This document shows, in pieces, positions 1 to 5,240 of a stretch of 6,032 bases of DNA. The notes under the pieces are model-generated. The model saw only the letters and a program-made list of their open reading frames with translations, searched no databases and was not told the origin of the DNA. How positions within the stretch are numbered: the first letter of the stretch is position 1; each line of letters starts with the position of its first letter. Origin of the DNA: Bacteroidales bacterium (GTDB lineage Bacteria > Bacteroidota > Bacteroidia > Bacteroidales > JAAUTT01); the NCBI GenBank assembly GCA_025350365.1, contig JANXXY010000160.1:1-6032 (forward strand). Direction: 5' to 3'. Made by a program: the position numbers and the translations under genes.

Positions 1-49
1 ATCGGCGGCTGCTTCAGTTATGATATACGAAGTGGTAAAACAGAGGTGA
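1..49 (+). CDS. C-terminal end of a SpoU/TrmH-family RNA 2'-O-methyltransferase (RlmB-like), 5' partial
   Basis: Reading from base 2, the frame gives SAAASVMIYEVVKQR and then a TGA stop at 47-49. This resembles the last helix of SpoU-family methyltransferases: motif 3 (SLNxSxAxxI) followed by a (Y/F)E(V/A)xxQR ending, as in RlmB, which methylates a guanosine 2'-OH of 23S rRNA. Only 15 residues are visible and the SLN part lies upstream of the window, so the family call rests on a short but characteristic tail. The other open frame here (from base 1, stop at 82-84) runs into the microsatellite and gives an unconvincing peptide. No terminator is visible between this stop and the repeats. Confidence 0.5.
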   Translation, partial: SAAASVMIYEVVKQR

Positions 50-62
50 GTAGTAAGTCATT

Positions 63-144
63 AGAAATAAATAGAAATAAATAGAAATAGAAATAGAAAT
101 AAATAGAAATAGAAATAGAAATAGAAATAGAAATAAATAGAAAT
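63..144. repeat. AT-rich microsatellite of mixed 6-bp and 10-bp units
   Basis: This stretch is made entirely of two unit types with no interruption: a short unit AGAAAT (S) and a long unit AGAAATAAAT (L). The order is L L S S L S S S S L S, eleven units totalling 82 bp. The long unit is the short one plus AAAT. Such a tract can gain or lose units by replication slippage. It begins 13 bp after the stop of the partial methyltransferase gene and does not lie in a coding region or an obvious promoter, so a regulatory effect is not supported. Confidence 0.9.
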
Positions 145-147
145 ACA

Positions 148-277
148 GTCCCATCGGGACGGCATTATGGTAGTAAAATAATTAAGCCATACCTTTCAAA
201 TCTCATCGGGACGACATTAAGGTATTGAAATAATTAAGCCTCCTATTTCAAGTCCCATCGGGACGGCATTATGGTAG
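148..277. repeat. 52-bp-period tandem repeat with a 26-bp hairpin core (2.5 copies)
   Basis: Three 26-bp cores begin at 148, 200 and 252, exactly 52 bp apart. The first and third are identical and open with GTCCCATCGGGAC, a 5-bp stem with a 3-nt loop, followed by GGCATTATGGTAG. The middle copy is diverged (ATCTCATCGGGAC, then GACATTAAGGTATT), and its stem keeps only three Watson-Crick pairs and one G-T pair. The two 26-bp spacers (174-199 and 226-251) also resemble each other, sharing AAATAATTAAGCC and a TTTCAA end. This is therefore a tandem minisatellite and not a CRISPR. From memory, dispersed hairpin repeats of the general form GTCCC-n-GGGAC plus a TNTGGTAG-like tail occur in Bacteroidota genomes; I cannot verify that here. 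Confidence 0.85.
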
Positions 278-305
278 CATCCATTTAGAAGTGTGCACAA
301 TCCAT

Positions 306-323
306 AAAAAAAATTTGAATTTT
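306..323 (-). terminator. Possible weak A/T-only terminator of the asnC-like gene
   Basis: On the minus strand, the stop codon region reads into AAAATTCAAATTTT, a self-complementary stretch that can fold as a 5-bp stem with a 4-nt loop. It continues directly into a run of eight T (306-313 on the complement). The position, immediately at the 3' end of the regulator gene, is right for an intrinsic terminator. The stem has no G-C pair and would be weak, so this is only a candidate. Confidence 0.3.
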
Positions 324-786
324 ATTTTTCAACCGGTAATTGCCGCTTAAAGCTTTCTTCGAGCGAAATAAACGTCTCGGTACGAGCTATACCGGGTATG
401 GATTGTAACTGATCGGTTAAAATATTTCGAAGATGTTCATTGTTTTTAGCATAGATCTTAATGAAAATGGAATAGTTACCGGTTGTATAATGACATTCCA
501 CAATTTCCGGGATCTGTTCCAGTTGTTTGGCAACATCTTTGTATAAACTCGCCTTTTCAAGAAAAACCCCTATGTAGGAACAGGTATGGTAACCCACTTT
601 TTTAGGATCAAGGATAAACTCGGTGCCCAATATAACCCCCTCTTTCATTAACCTGTGCACCCGCTGATGAACCGCAGCACCGGAAACGTCGCATGCCCTT
701 CCTACTTCTAAAAAAGGAGTTCTCGCGTTGTTTTTGATAATTGCAAGTATTTTGCGGTCTAAACTATCAATTTGAAAGTTATCCAT
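322..786 (-). CDS. asnC: AsnC-type Lrp/AsnC-family transcriptional regulator
   Basis: This 154-residue protein has the usual size and layout of the Lrp/AsnC family. An N-terminal winged helix-turn-helix (about 5-55) opens with IDSLDRKILAIIKNNAR and has its recognition helix near 36-48 (GAAVHQRVHRLMK). A C-terminal RAM (ligand-binding) domain spans about 67-145. The RAM signature is TTGNYSIFIK (101-110), not the GDYD form of Lrp; as I recall it, E. coli AsnC has TTGHYSIFIK at this place. That and the overall length argue for a true AsnC-type, asparagine-responsive protein. It is divergent from asnB, separated by 327 bp with palindromes, which fits control of asnB and of itself. The ATG at 786-784 gives the family-standard N-terminus; upstream there is only AT-rich sequence with no Shine-Dalgarno, as usual in Bacteroidota. 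The Lrp/AsnC call is close to certain; the effector and targets are inferred. Confidence 0.93.
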   Translation of the reverse strand: MDNFQIDSLDRKILAIIKNNARTPFLEVGRACDVSGAAVHQRVHRLMKEGVILGTEFILDPKKVGYHTCSYIGVFLEKASLYKDVAKQLEQIPEIVECHYTTGNYSIFIKIYAKNNEHLRNILTDQLQSIPGIARTETFISLEESFKRQLPVEK

Positions 787-805
787 GGCATTTTAAAATA
801 TTTAT

Positions 806-813
806 CAAAAATA
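806..813 (-). promoter_or_regulatory. Putative -7 promoter element of the asnC-like gene
   Basis: On the minus strand this reads TATTTTTG, an exact match to the Bacteroidota sigma -7 consensus TAnnTTTG. It lies about 20 bp before the start codon, so the transcript would have a short leader. No good TTTG -33 element is found at the expected distance; that place is occupied by the palindrome at 826-845, which could mean the promoter depends on, or is blocked by, a bound regulator. Confidence 0.45.
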
Positions 814-816
814 TAA

Positions 817-845
817 AGTTTAAACTCAATTTTAATTAAAATTGA
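817..845. promoter_or_regulatory. Adjoining perfect palindromes, candidate operator for the AsnC-type regulator
   Basis: Two perfect palindromes meet at base 826: AGTTTAAACT (817-826) and the 20-bp TCAATTTTAATTAAAATTGA (826-845). They sit just upstream of the putative -7 element of the regulator gene, across the -33 region. Lrp/AsnC proteins bind AT-rich, partly palindromic sites and usually repress their own gene, so an autoregulatory operator is the natural reading. Short palindromes arise easily in AT-rich DNA, but a 20-bp perfect one is notable. Binding is inferred, not shown. Confidence 0.45.
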
Positions 846-858
846 AATAAATATTCCT

Positions 859-881
859 AAAATGAAATATTTCTTCATTTT
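859..881. promoter_or_regulatory. Inverted repeat in the asnC-asnB divergent region, possible second regulator site
   Basis: AAAATGAA (859-866) and TTCATTTT (874-881) form a perfect 8-bp inverted repeat around a 7-nt centre, and GAAATATTTC (864-873) inside it is itself a palindrome. Its centre is about 35 bp from that of the 826-845 palindrome. Lrp-family octamers often occupy several spaced sites, so this could be a second contact. The AT-richness of the region limits confidence. Confidence 0.3.
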
Positions 882-990
882 TTCTTTGGATAATCAAATC
901 AGATAAATATTTTTGTAAAGTTTTTTAGTTACTATTTTAAAGGAATATGGCGGAATTTATTTTGATTTAAAACATAATCAACGAATGAGG

Positions 991-1021
991 TTTATAATTG
1001 AAACCAAATATGATAAATTTG
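991..1021 (+). promoter_or_regulatory. Putative asnB promoter (TTTA - 19 bp - TAAATTTG)
   Basis: TAAATTTG at 1014-1021 matches the Bacteroidota -7 consensus TAnnTTTG exactly. TTTA at 991-994 is a three-of-four match to the -33 TTTG, with a 19-bp spacer, which is in the usual range. Transcription would begin near 1026-1030, giving a leader of roughly 85 nt before the asnB ATG. I see no stable structure or leader peptide in that leader. Confidence 0.5.
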
Positions 1022-1113
1022 TGAATAATTTATAAACACACCCCCTTTTTATAAATAACTTGTAACTGAAAAAATAACAAATAATTGGTATTACCCCATT
1101 AAAAAATTGTAGT

Positions 1114-2712
1114 ATGTGCGGAATTTTAGCTGTAATTGGTAAGAGATCCCCTGAAGAAGTCCAGAAACTCTCAAAACGTATGAGTCACCGCGGACCTGAT
1201 GAAAGTGGAGTACATGTTAGCCCCTCAGGAGCAATTCTTTGCCACGAAAGATTGTCGATTATTGACCTTACAACAGGTCGTCAACCTATTCAGGGAACAA
1301 AAAATGCATATGTGATGCACAATGGCGAAATCTATAACCATATGGAATTACGCCAGGGCATTTTAAAAAATCATAAATTCAGAACAACGTGCGATAGCGA
1401 AGTAATTGTTCACCTTTATGAACAATATGGTCTTGATTTCTGCAATAAAATGCGTGGAATTTTTTCGTTTGTAATTATTGACGACGACAACGAAAAATAC
1501 ATGGTAGGTCGTGATCCCATAGGTATCAAACCTTTATACTATGGAAAAGATGCCGAGGAGAATATGTATTTTTCATCGGAAATGAAGTCAATCACCGATC
1601 AATGCGTTGAATTCGAAGCTTTCCCTCCGGGACATTATTATACACCAGAAACCGGACTCGTGAAATATTACAAACCCGAATGGCAGGATTATAAAGTAGC
1701 TAATAAACCGGTCGATTTGAACCAACTCAGAGACGCATTAATTGATGCCACACGTGTTCGATTGATGAGCGATGTACCACTGGCGGTGTTGCTTTCAGGC
1801 GGTTTAGATTCCAGCTTAATTTCATCCATTACAAAACGCCTGCTGCGTGGAACCAAACAGGAATTACATTCCTTTTCCGTAGGACTTTCAAATGATGCTC
1901 CAGATATCAAGGCCGCCCGTGAAGTTGCAAAATTTATCGGAACCACACATCACGAGGTGTTTTTTTCCGTTGAAGAGGGAATTAAAGAACTTGAAAAAAT
2001 TATCTGGCATATCGAAAGTTATGATGTAACTACCATCAGGGCCAGCACTCCAATGTATTTTCTTTCGAAATATATATCTGAAATGGGTATTAAAGTAGTT
2101 TTATCAGGTGAAGGCGCCGATGAGGTGTTTGGGGGTTATCTTTATTTCCACAACGCTCCGTCAGCTGAAGAATTTGCAGATGAAACTGTTCGCCGGGTAA
2201 ACCTTCTATCCACAGCCGACTGTTTGCGTGCCGACAAATCGACCATGGCTTTCGGTATCGAAGCCCGTGTTCCTTTCCTCGATCGTCGCTTCCTTGATGT
2301 AGCCATGTCAATCCGTCCGGAGGATAGAATGCCAAAACGCTCGGAAGGTAGAATGGAGAAATACATCGTTCGGAAAGCGTTTGACGATAAGAACGATCCT
2401 TACTTGCCGCAAACCATTTTATGGAGACAGAAAGAGCAATTTAGTGATGGCGTTGGATACAACTGGATCGACCAGATTATTGCCCATTGCAACAGTAAGG
2501 TTTCAGATAAGGAATTTGCCACAGCTGCCAAGTTATTTCCTTATAATACGCCAGCTACGAAAGAGGCATATTACTTTCGTGCTATTTTTGAGAAATTCTA
2601 TCCCCAACCATCGGCCATCAAAACCGTGGTGAAATGGGTTCCAAAATGGCAGGAAAACTCAGATCCATCCGGCCGGGCCAATACAATGCACGAACAAGCA
2701 GTAACAAAATAA
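1114..2712 (+). CDS. asnB: Asparagine synthetase B, glutamine-hydrolysing
   Basis: The enzyme makes asparagine from aspartate, ATP and glutamine (EC 6.3.5.4) in the cytoplasm. The 532-residue protein has both domains. The first is the class II glutamine amidotransferase, beginning MCGI, where Cys2 becomes the N-terminal nucleophile after Met removal; it includes SHRGPDESG (24-32), NGEIYN (70-75) and CDSE (93-96). The second is the ATP-pyrophosphatase synthetase domain, with the PP-loop SGGLDSS (228-234), SGEGADE (331-337) and a C-terminal EARVPFLD and WRQKEQFSDGVGY region typical of E. coli-type AsnB. Length is close to the E. coli enzyme (about 554), and the tail DPSGRA is conserved. The ATG is fixed by the need for Cys at position 2. 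There is no Shine-Dalgarno. It is transcribed away from the AsnC-type gene, its likely regulator. Nothing appears truncated or frameshifted. Confidence 0.98.
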   Translation: MCGILAVIGKRSPEEVQKLSKRMSHRGPDESGVHVSPSGAILCHERLSIIDLTTGRQPIQGTKNAYVMHNGEIYNHMELRQGILKNHKFRTTCDSEVIVHLYEQYGLDFCNKMRGIFSFVIIDDDNEKYMVGRDPIGIKPLYYGKDAEENMYFSSEMKSITDQCVEFEAFPPGHYYTPETGLVKYYKPEWQDYKVANKPVDLNQLRDALIDATRVRLMSDVPLAVLLSGGLDSSLISSITKRLLRGTKQELHSFSVGLSNDAPDIKAAREVAKFIGTTHHEVFFSVEEGIKELEKIIWHIESYDVTTIRASTPMYFLSKYISEMGIKVVLSGEGADEVFGGYLYFHNAPSAEEFADETVRRVNLLSTADCLRADKSTMAFGIEARVPFLDRRFLDVAMSIRPEDRMPKRSEGRMEKYIVRKAFDDKNDPYLPQTILWRQKEQFSDGVGYNWIDQIIAHCNSKVSDKEFATAAKLFPYNTPATKEAYYFRAIFEKFYPQPSAIKTVVKWVPKWQENSDPSGRANTMHEQAVTK

Positions 2713-2843
2713 TCACAACCTACTTTGACACTTTAGCTTCATAACTCATGAACGAGTTGGTAATCTGTAATTTATTAGAGCTCAAACGTAAATATTATTG
2801 TCGTAACAATAAGGTAATAAGGTTGGTTGTATGAGTTCATATT

Positions 2844-2909
2844 TTTCTACTAAGGTTAAAAAAAGTATAGTTAAAAACCTTATTTTAAATTAGTTAACCT
2901 TAGTAGAAA
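2844..2909. repeat. Perfect 16-bp inverted repeat with 34-nt loop
   Basis: TTTCTACTAAGGTTAA (2844-2859) is the exact reverse complement of TTAACCTTAGTAGAAA (2894-2909). The 34-nt loop holds TAAAAACCTTATT (2872-2884), which recurs as a direct repeat at 2928-2940, while AATAAGGT stands in tandem at 2808-2823. A transcript would form a long hairpin, but no U-run follows either arm, so it is not a standard terminator. A small terminal-inverted-repeat element, a 3'-end stabilising hairpin or a protein site are all possible. Confidence 0.75.
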
Positions 2910-3054
2910 TTAATATACCGAGATTTCTAAAAACCTTATTAATCTTATTTTATGGAGATAATTACGACAACATTGTTTATGCCACGTCAGGAGGTCTGAG
3001 CTTATTTAATACCTAAAGTAGCATAAGGTTACAAACAAGATAATTTCAAATAAT

Positions 3055-3097
3055 AGCCCCCGAAAATACGAATAAATTTTTCGCACTTTCGGGGCTT
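3055..3097 (-). terminator. GC-rich hairpin, candidate terminator downstream of the acyltransferase gene
   Basis: AGCCCCCGAAA (3055-3065) pairs with TTTCGGGGCT (3087-3096), a 10-bp stem with one bulged C and a loop of about 21 nt that is partly self-complementary (CGAAAA with TTTTTCG). It is the only GC-rich hairpin in this convergent region. On the minus strand it lies about 125 nt after the acyltransferase stop and is followed by TATTATTTG, a weak U-rich tail; on the plus strand the tail is not U-rich. It may end the minus transcript or act as a weak two-way terminator. Confidence 0.45.
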
Positions 3098-3220
3098 GCT
3101 ACTATGGAGGATCACGAATCATTCGTATGAACGAATTTTTCAGGTAAGGTGAAAATTATGGAGCTTGCCTCCTGCTTATGATGTAACTTTTGCATAAAAC
3201 CTTCAAATACATCAAGCGGT

Positions 3221-4984
3221 TCAGTTTGCCATATCCTTGTTTTTCGACAATGTTTGAATTAGCAAATCCGGAACGTCCTGAATGTCGAGAATCAAAAGTC
3301 CGTCGAGGCAATTGTTAAAAGCGGGATCAATATTAAAACACGCTATTTTACCACCTAGCGCCAGATATTTCTTTAGTAGTACAGGGACTTTCATTTTTGA
3401 AGGCTCCAGTCCCATAATTACCTGATCAAGAGAGTTCAAATCATTTGCTTTTTCATATAGTATTTCGGTATCTACTTCACCCGGATTACGAGCAACAAAC
3501 GGGGTGCGTGCTTTAATGTAAGGCGATAAATCATTGTTAAAGTGGTGTTTTTCAACATATTTAATAATTACTTGTTTTGATATTGGCGAGTATTTGTTAC
3601 TAATGCTTACAGGTCCAATAAGATATCGGTATTCCTTGTTTTTAGCGAGAAATTGCAATATGCCTTTCCAAAGCAAAAATAGGGACATTGGTTTACGTTG
3701 GTAATCTTTAACAATAAAAGATCTGCCTAATTCGATGGATTGGTCAAGTACTTTCCCCATTTGTTGGTTAAATCGGAATAATGTTTGAATGTAGAAACCT
3801 TTCAGACCCCATTCCGAAATAATCTCCTTCCCTTTGCCAATCCGATAACCTCCTACTATTCTTTTTTCGTTTCCGTCCCAGATAAAAAGTTGATAATAGT
3901 AAAAATCATATTCATCGATGTCTGCACTTTTGTTGGTGCCTTCACCTACTTCACGGAATGTTATTTCACGCAATCGACCTATTTCTCCGGTTATATAGGG
4001 TATCAAAGTTGAAGGGGCACAATAAACGCTATAATTCTGCCATTGGAATAAATGATACTCAGTTGAAATTCCAGTTATTTCATTCCATAGGATATCAGGA
4101 CTTATGGGAGGGTTAATACTTTCTGCCCTGCCGCTCCTCATCCTTTTGTGAAATAAATTATTCACTTCCAGAGTGGTGGATAAGGCATAAGTTTTAGCTC
4201 TCAAATAACGACCAAACTGAGATAAATCTGTAAAGTCTTCCTGTTCCTTTACGGTGATCGGGTTACCTATGCTTACACTTATTGTTTGTTTATGCTTGTT
4301 TAGAAGCTCCGATGGAATTTTGACTGTTCGTAACAGAGGATGAATCCGGCCCATAAGATGAAATAGCCAGCTGTTATTGCCATGAAAAAATACCGGAATC
4401 ACCGGAACGCCGGCATTTTTTATGAAACGGATAATAGAGCGGCTCCATTTTTTATCAACAATATTTCCCGAATGTTGATAATAGGTGGATACCTCACCGG
4501 CAGGGAAGATAGCTAAAGCCTGTCCCGTATATACATGCAAAAAAGCTCTTTTCAATCCCTGAATGCTTGAGTAGGCTTCTTTATGAGTTTCAAATGGGTT
4601 TACAGCAAAAATGCAATCTTTTAGTGGTTCTATTCTTTGAAAAAGAAAATTCCCCATGATTTTAAGATCAGGTCGCACCGATAATAATTTATGCAGAAGA
4701 ATCAATCCCTCAATTCCTCCGAAAGGATGGTTAGCAATGATAAGAAACGGTCCGTATTTTGGAATTCGGGTCAGATCAACGGGTGAAATATCATAATTGA
4801 TGCCTGCCTCGTAAATGATTGAATCGATAAAAGCCAATCCCTTCTTGGTATAATTATTGGAATAAATCTCATTAATTTTATCAAACTGGAATACAGACAT
4901 CAAAAAACGAGCAACGGTAATTCCTCCAAACTTATCGAGTTTGGCAGTTTTTATCACGTCTTCAGTATAAATTAACTGCTTCAT
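3221..4984 (-). CDS. Two-domain acyltransferase (PlsC-type LPLAT + GNAT-like N-acyltransferase), OlsF-like aminolipid synthase
   Basis: The 587-residue protein joins two acyltransferases. The N-terminal half (about 60-275) is a PlsC-type lysophospholipid acyltransferase domain, with ANHPFGGIEG at 84-93 (catalytic His86), IFPAGEVS (159-166) in place of the usual FPEGT, and GVPVIPVFFHG (192-202). The C-terminal half (about 330-560) is a hemolysin/OlsB-type GNAT-like domain, with GRLREITFREVGEG (336-349), VGGYRIGKG, SIELGRSFI (416-424), LIGPVSISNKYS (455-466) and PVLLKKYLALGGK...DGLLILD near the end. This order matches bifunctional OlsF of Flavobacterium and Serratia, and the separate GlsB/GlsA pair of Bacteroides: the C-terminal domain N-acylates an amino acid and the N-terminal one O-acylates the product. 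The amino acid (ornithine, glycine or other) cannot be read from sequence. It should act at the inner face of the cytoplasmic membrane. It runs divergently from the sphingomyelinase-like gene. The acidic partner of His86 is Glu92, six residues on, instead of the textbook HX4D. Confidence 0.88.
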   Translation of the reverse strand: MKQLIYTEDVIKTAKLDKFGGITVARFLMSVFQFDKINEIYSNNYTKKGLAFIDSIIYEAGINYDISPVDLTRIPKYGPFLIIANHPFGGIEGLILLHKLLSVRPDLKIMGNFLFQRIEPLKDCIFAVNPFETHKEAYSSIQGLKRAFLHVYTGQALAIFPAGEVSTYYQHSGNIVDKKWSRSIIRFIKNAGVPVIPVFFHGNNSWLFHLMGRIHPLLRTVKIPSELLNKHKQTISVSIGNPITVKEQEDFTDLSQFGRYLRAKTYALSTTLEVNNLFHKRMRSGRAESINPPISPDILWNEITGISTEYHLFQWQNYSVYCAPSTLIPYITGEIGRLREITFREVGEGTNKSADIDEYDFYYYQLFIWDGNEKRIVGGYRIGKGKEIISEWGLKGFYIQTLFRFNQQMGKVLDQSIELGRSFIVKDYQRKPMSLFLLWKGILQFLAKNKEYRYLIGPVSISNKYSPISKQVIIKYVEKHHFNNDLSPYIKARTPFVARNPGEVDTEILYEKANDLNSLDQVIMGLEPSKMKVPVLLKKYLALGGKIACFNIDPAFNNCLDGLLILDIQDVPDLLIQTLSKNKDMAN

Positions 4985-5240
4985 AACTTTAGATTTCTAG
5001 TCATGCTAAGTAACTATATGATTGTTAACTATATCTTTAGCCAGTATTAAATTTATGTAACACCGAACAATCTTTTAATAATCTTCTATCAGTGAAACTA
5101 CTAGATAACGTAATTCATAAATTACCGCATAACGTCTCATTTCTCCTTATACTTTCAAAATTTAACAAATACTTCACTCGAAGTTAATGTTCTAATAATC
5201 TAGCTGATATATCTTTGGTTTCGAATAAAACTAATATTTC
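4985..5240. promoter_or_regulatory. Divergent control region with short repeats
   Basis: This 256-bp spacer separates two divergent lipid-related genes. On the acyltransferase side, TAACTATAT occurs twice, 15 bp apart (5011-5019 and 5026-5034). In the middle, GTAATT-CATA-AATTAC (5110-5125) is a perfect inverted repeat, flanked by two direct copies of ATAACGT (5105-5111 and 5129-5135). These could be operators for a shared regulator. I found no clean TAnnTTTG element for the minus-strand gene. Confidence 0.3.
5210..5217 (+). promoter_or_regulatory. Putative -7 promoter element of the sphingomyelinase-like gene
   Basis: TATCTTTG matches the Bacteroidota -7 consensus TAnnTTTG exactly and lies 23 bp before the ATG at 5241. 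The -33 region (around 5188-5191, TGTT) is a poor match. The position supports translation from 5241 or 5247, which would include the signal-peptide-like segment, over the internal ATG at 5358. Confidence 0.4.

Larger units (their letters stand above)
2713..3220. other. Convergent intergenic region, 508 bp, no credible gene
   Basis: asnB runs into this region from the left and the acyltransferase gene from the right, so it should hold the 3' ends of both transcripts. I found only very short reading frames (28 codons at 2748-2834, 15 at 2952-2999) without supporting features. It does contain a 16-bp inverted repeat, a GC-rich hairpin and several scattered AAGGTT/AACCTT and ACGAAT/ATTCGT motifs. 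TATGGAG occurs three times (2951, 3103, 3157). It could hold remnants of a small mobile element, but no target-site duplication or transposase fragment was recognised. Confidence 0.6.

Noticed and set aside
1..84. Frame-1 reading frame ending at 82-84
   Set aside because: Its last residues come from the microsatellite, and frame 2 gives the recognisable methyltransferase-like ending.
148..277. CRISPR array with 26-bp repeats and 26-bp spacers
   Set aside because: The period is regular, but the two spacers are alike (shared AAATAATTAAGCC and TTTCAA), the middle repeat is diverged, there are under three units and no cas gene is visible. A tandem minisatellite explains it better.
1689..2632. 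Several 74-85 codon reading frames inside asnB, on both strands
   Set aside because: They lie wholly within a highly conserved gene, in other frames, and show no domain or composition of their own.
2743..2758. AACTC-ATGAAC-GAGTT hairpin as the asnB terminator
   Set aside because: The stem is only 5 bp and no T-run follows, so it does not meet the pattern of an intrinsic terminator.
2748..2834. Small 28-codon reading frame downstream of asnB (MNELVICNLLELKRK...)
   Set aside because: There is no ribosome-binding or promoter support, no recognisable family, and it lies in a repeat-bearing intergenic region.
2952..2999. 15-codon reading frame MEIITTTLFMPRQEV
   Set aside because: Too short to support, and no promoter or homologue recognised. 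The AGGAGG at 2989-2994 near its end has no start codon at a suitable distance downstream.
3785..4012. 75-codon plus-strand frame inside the acyltransferase gene
   Set aside because: It overlaps the well-supported acyltransferase gene in antisense and has no recognisable features.
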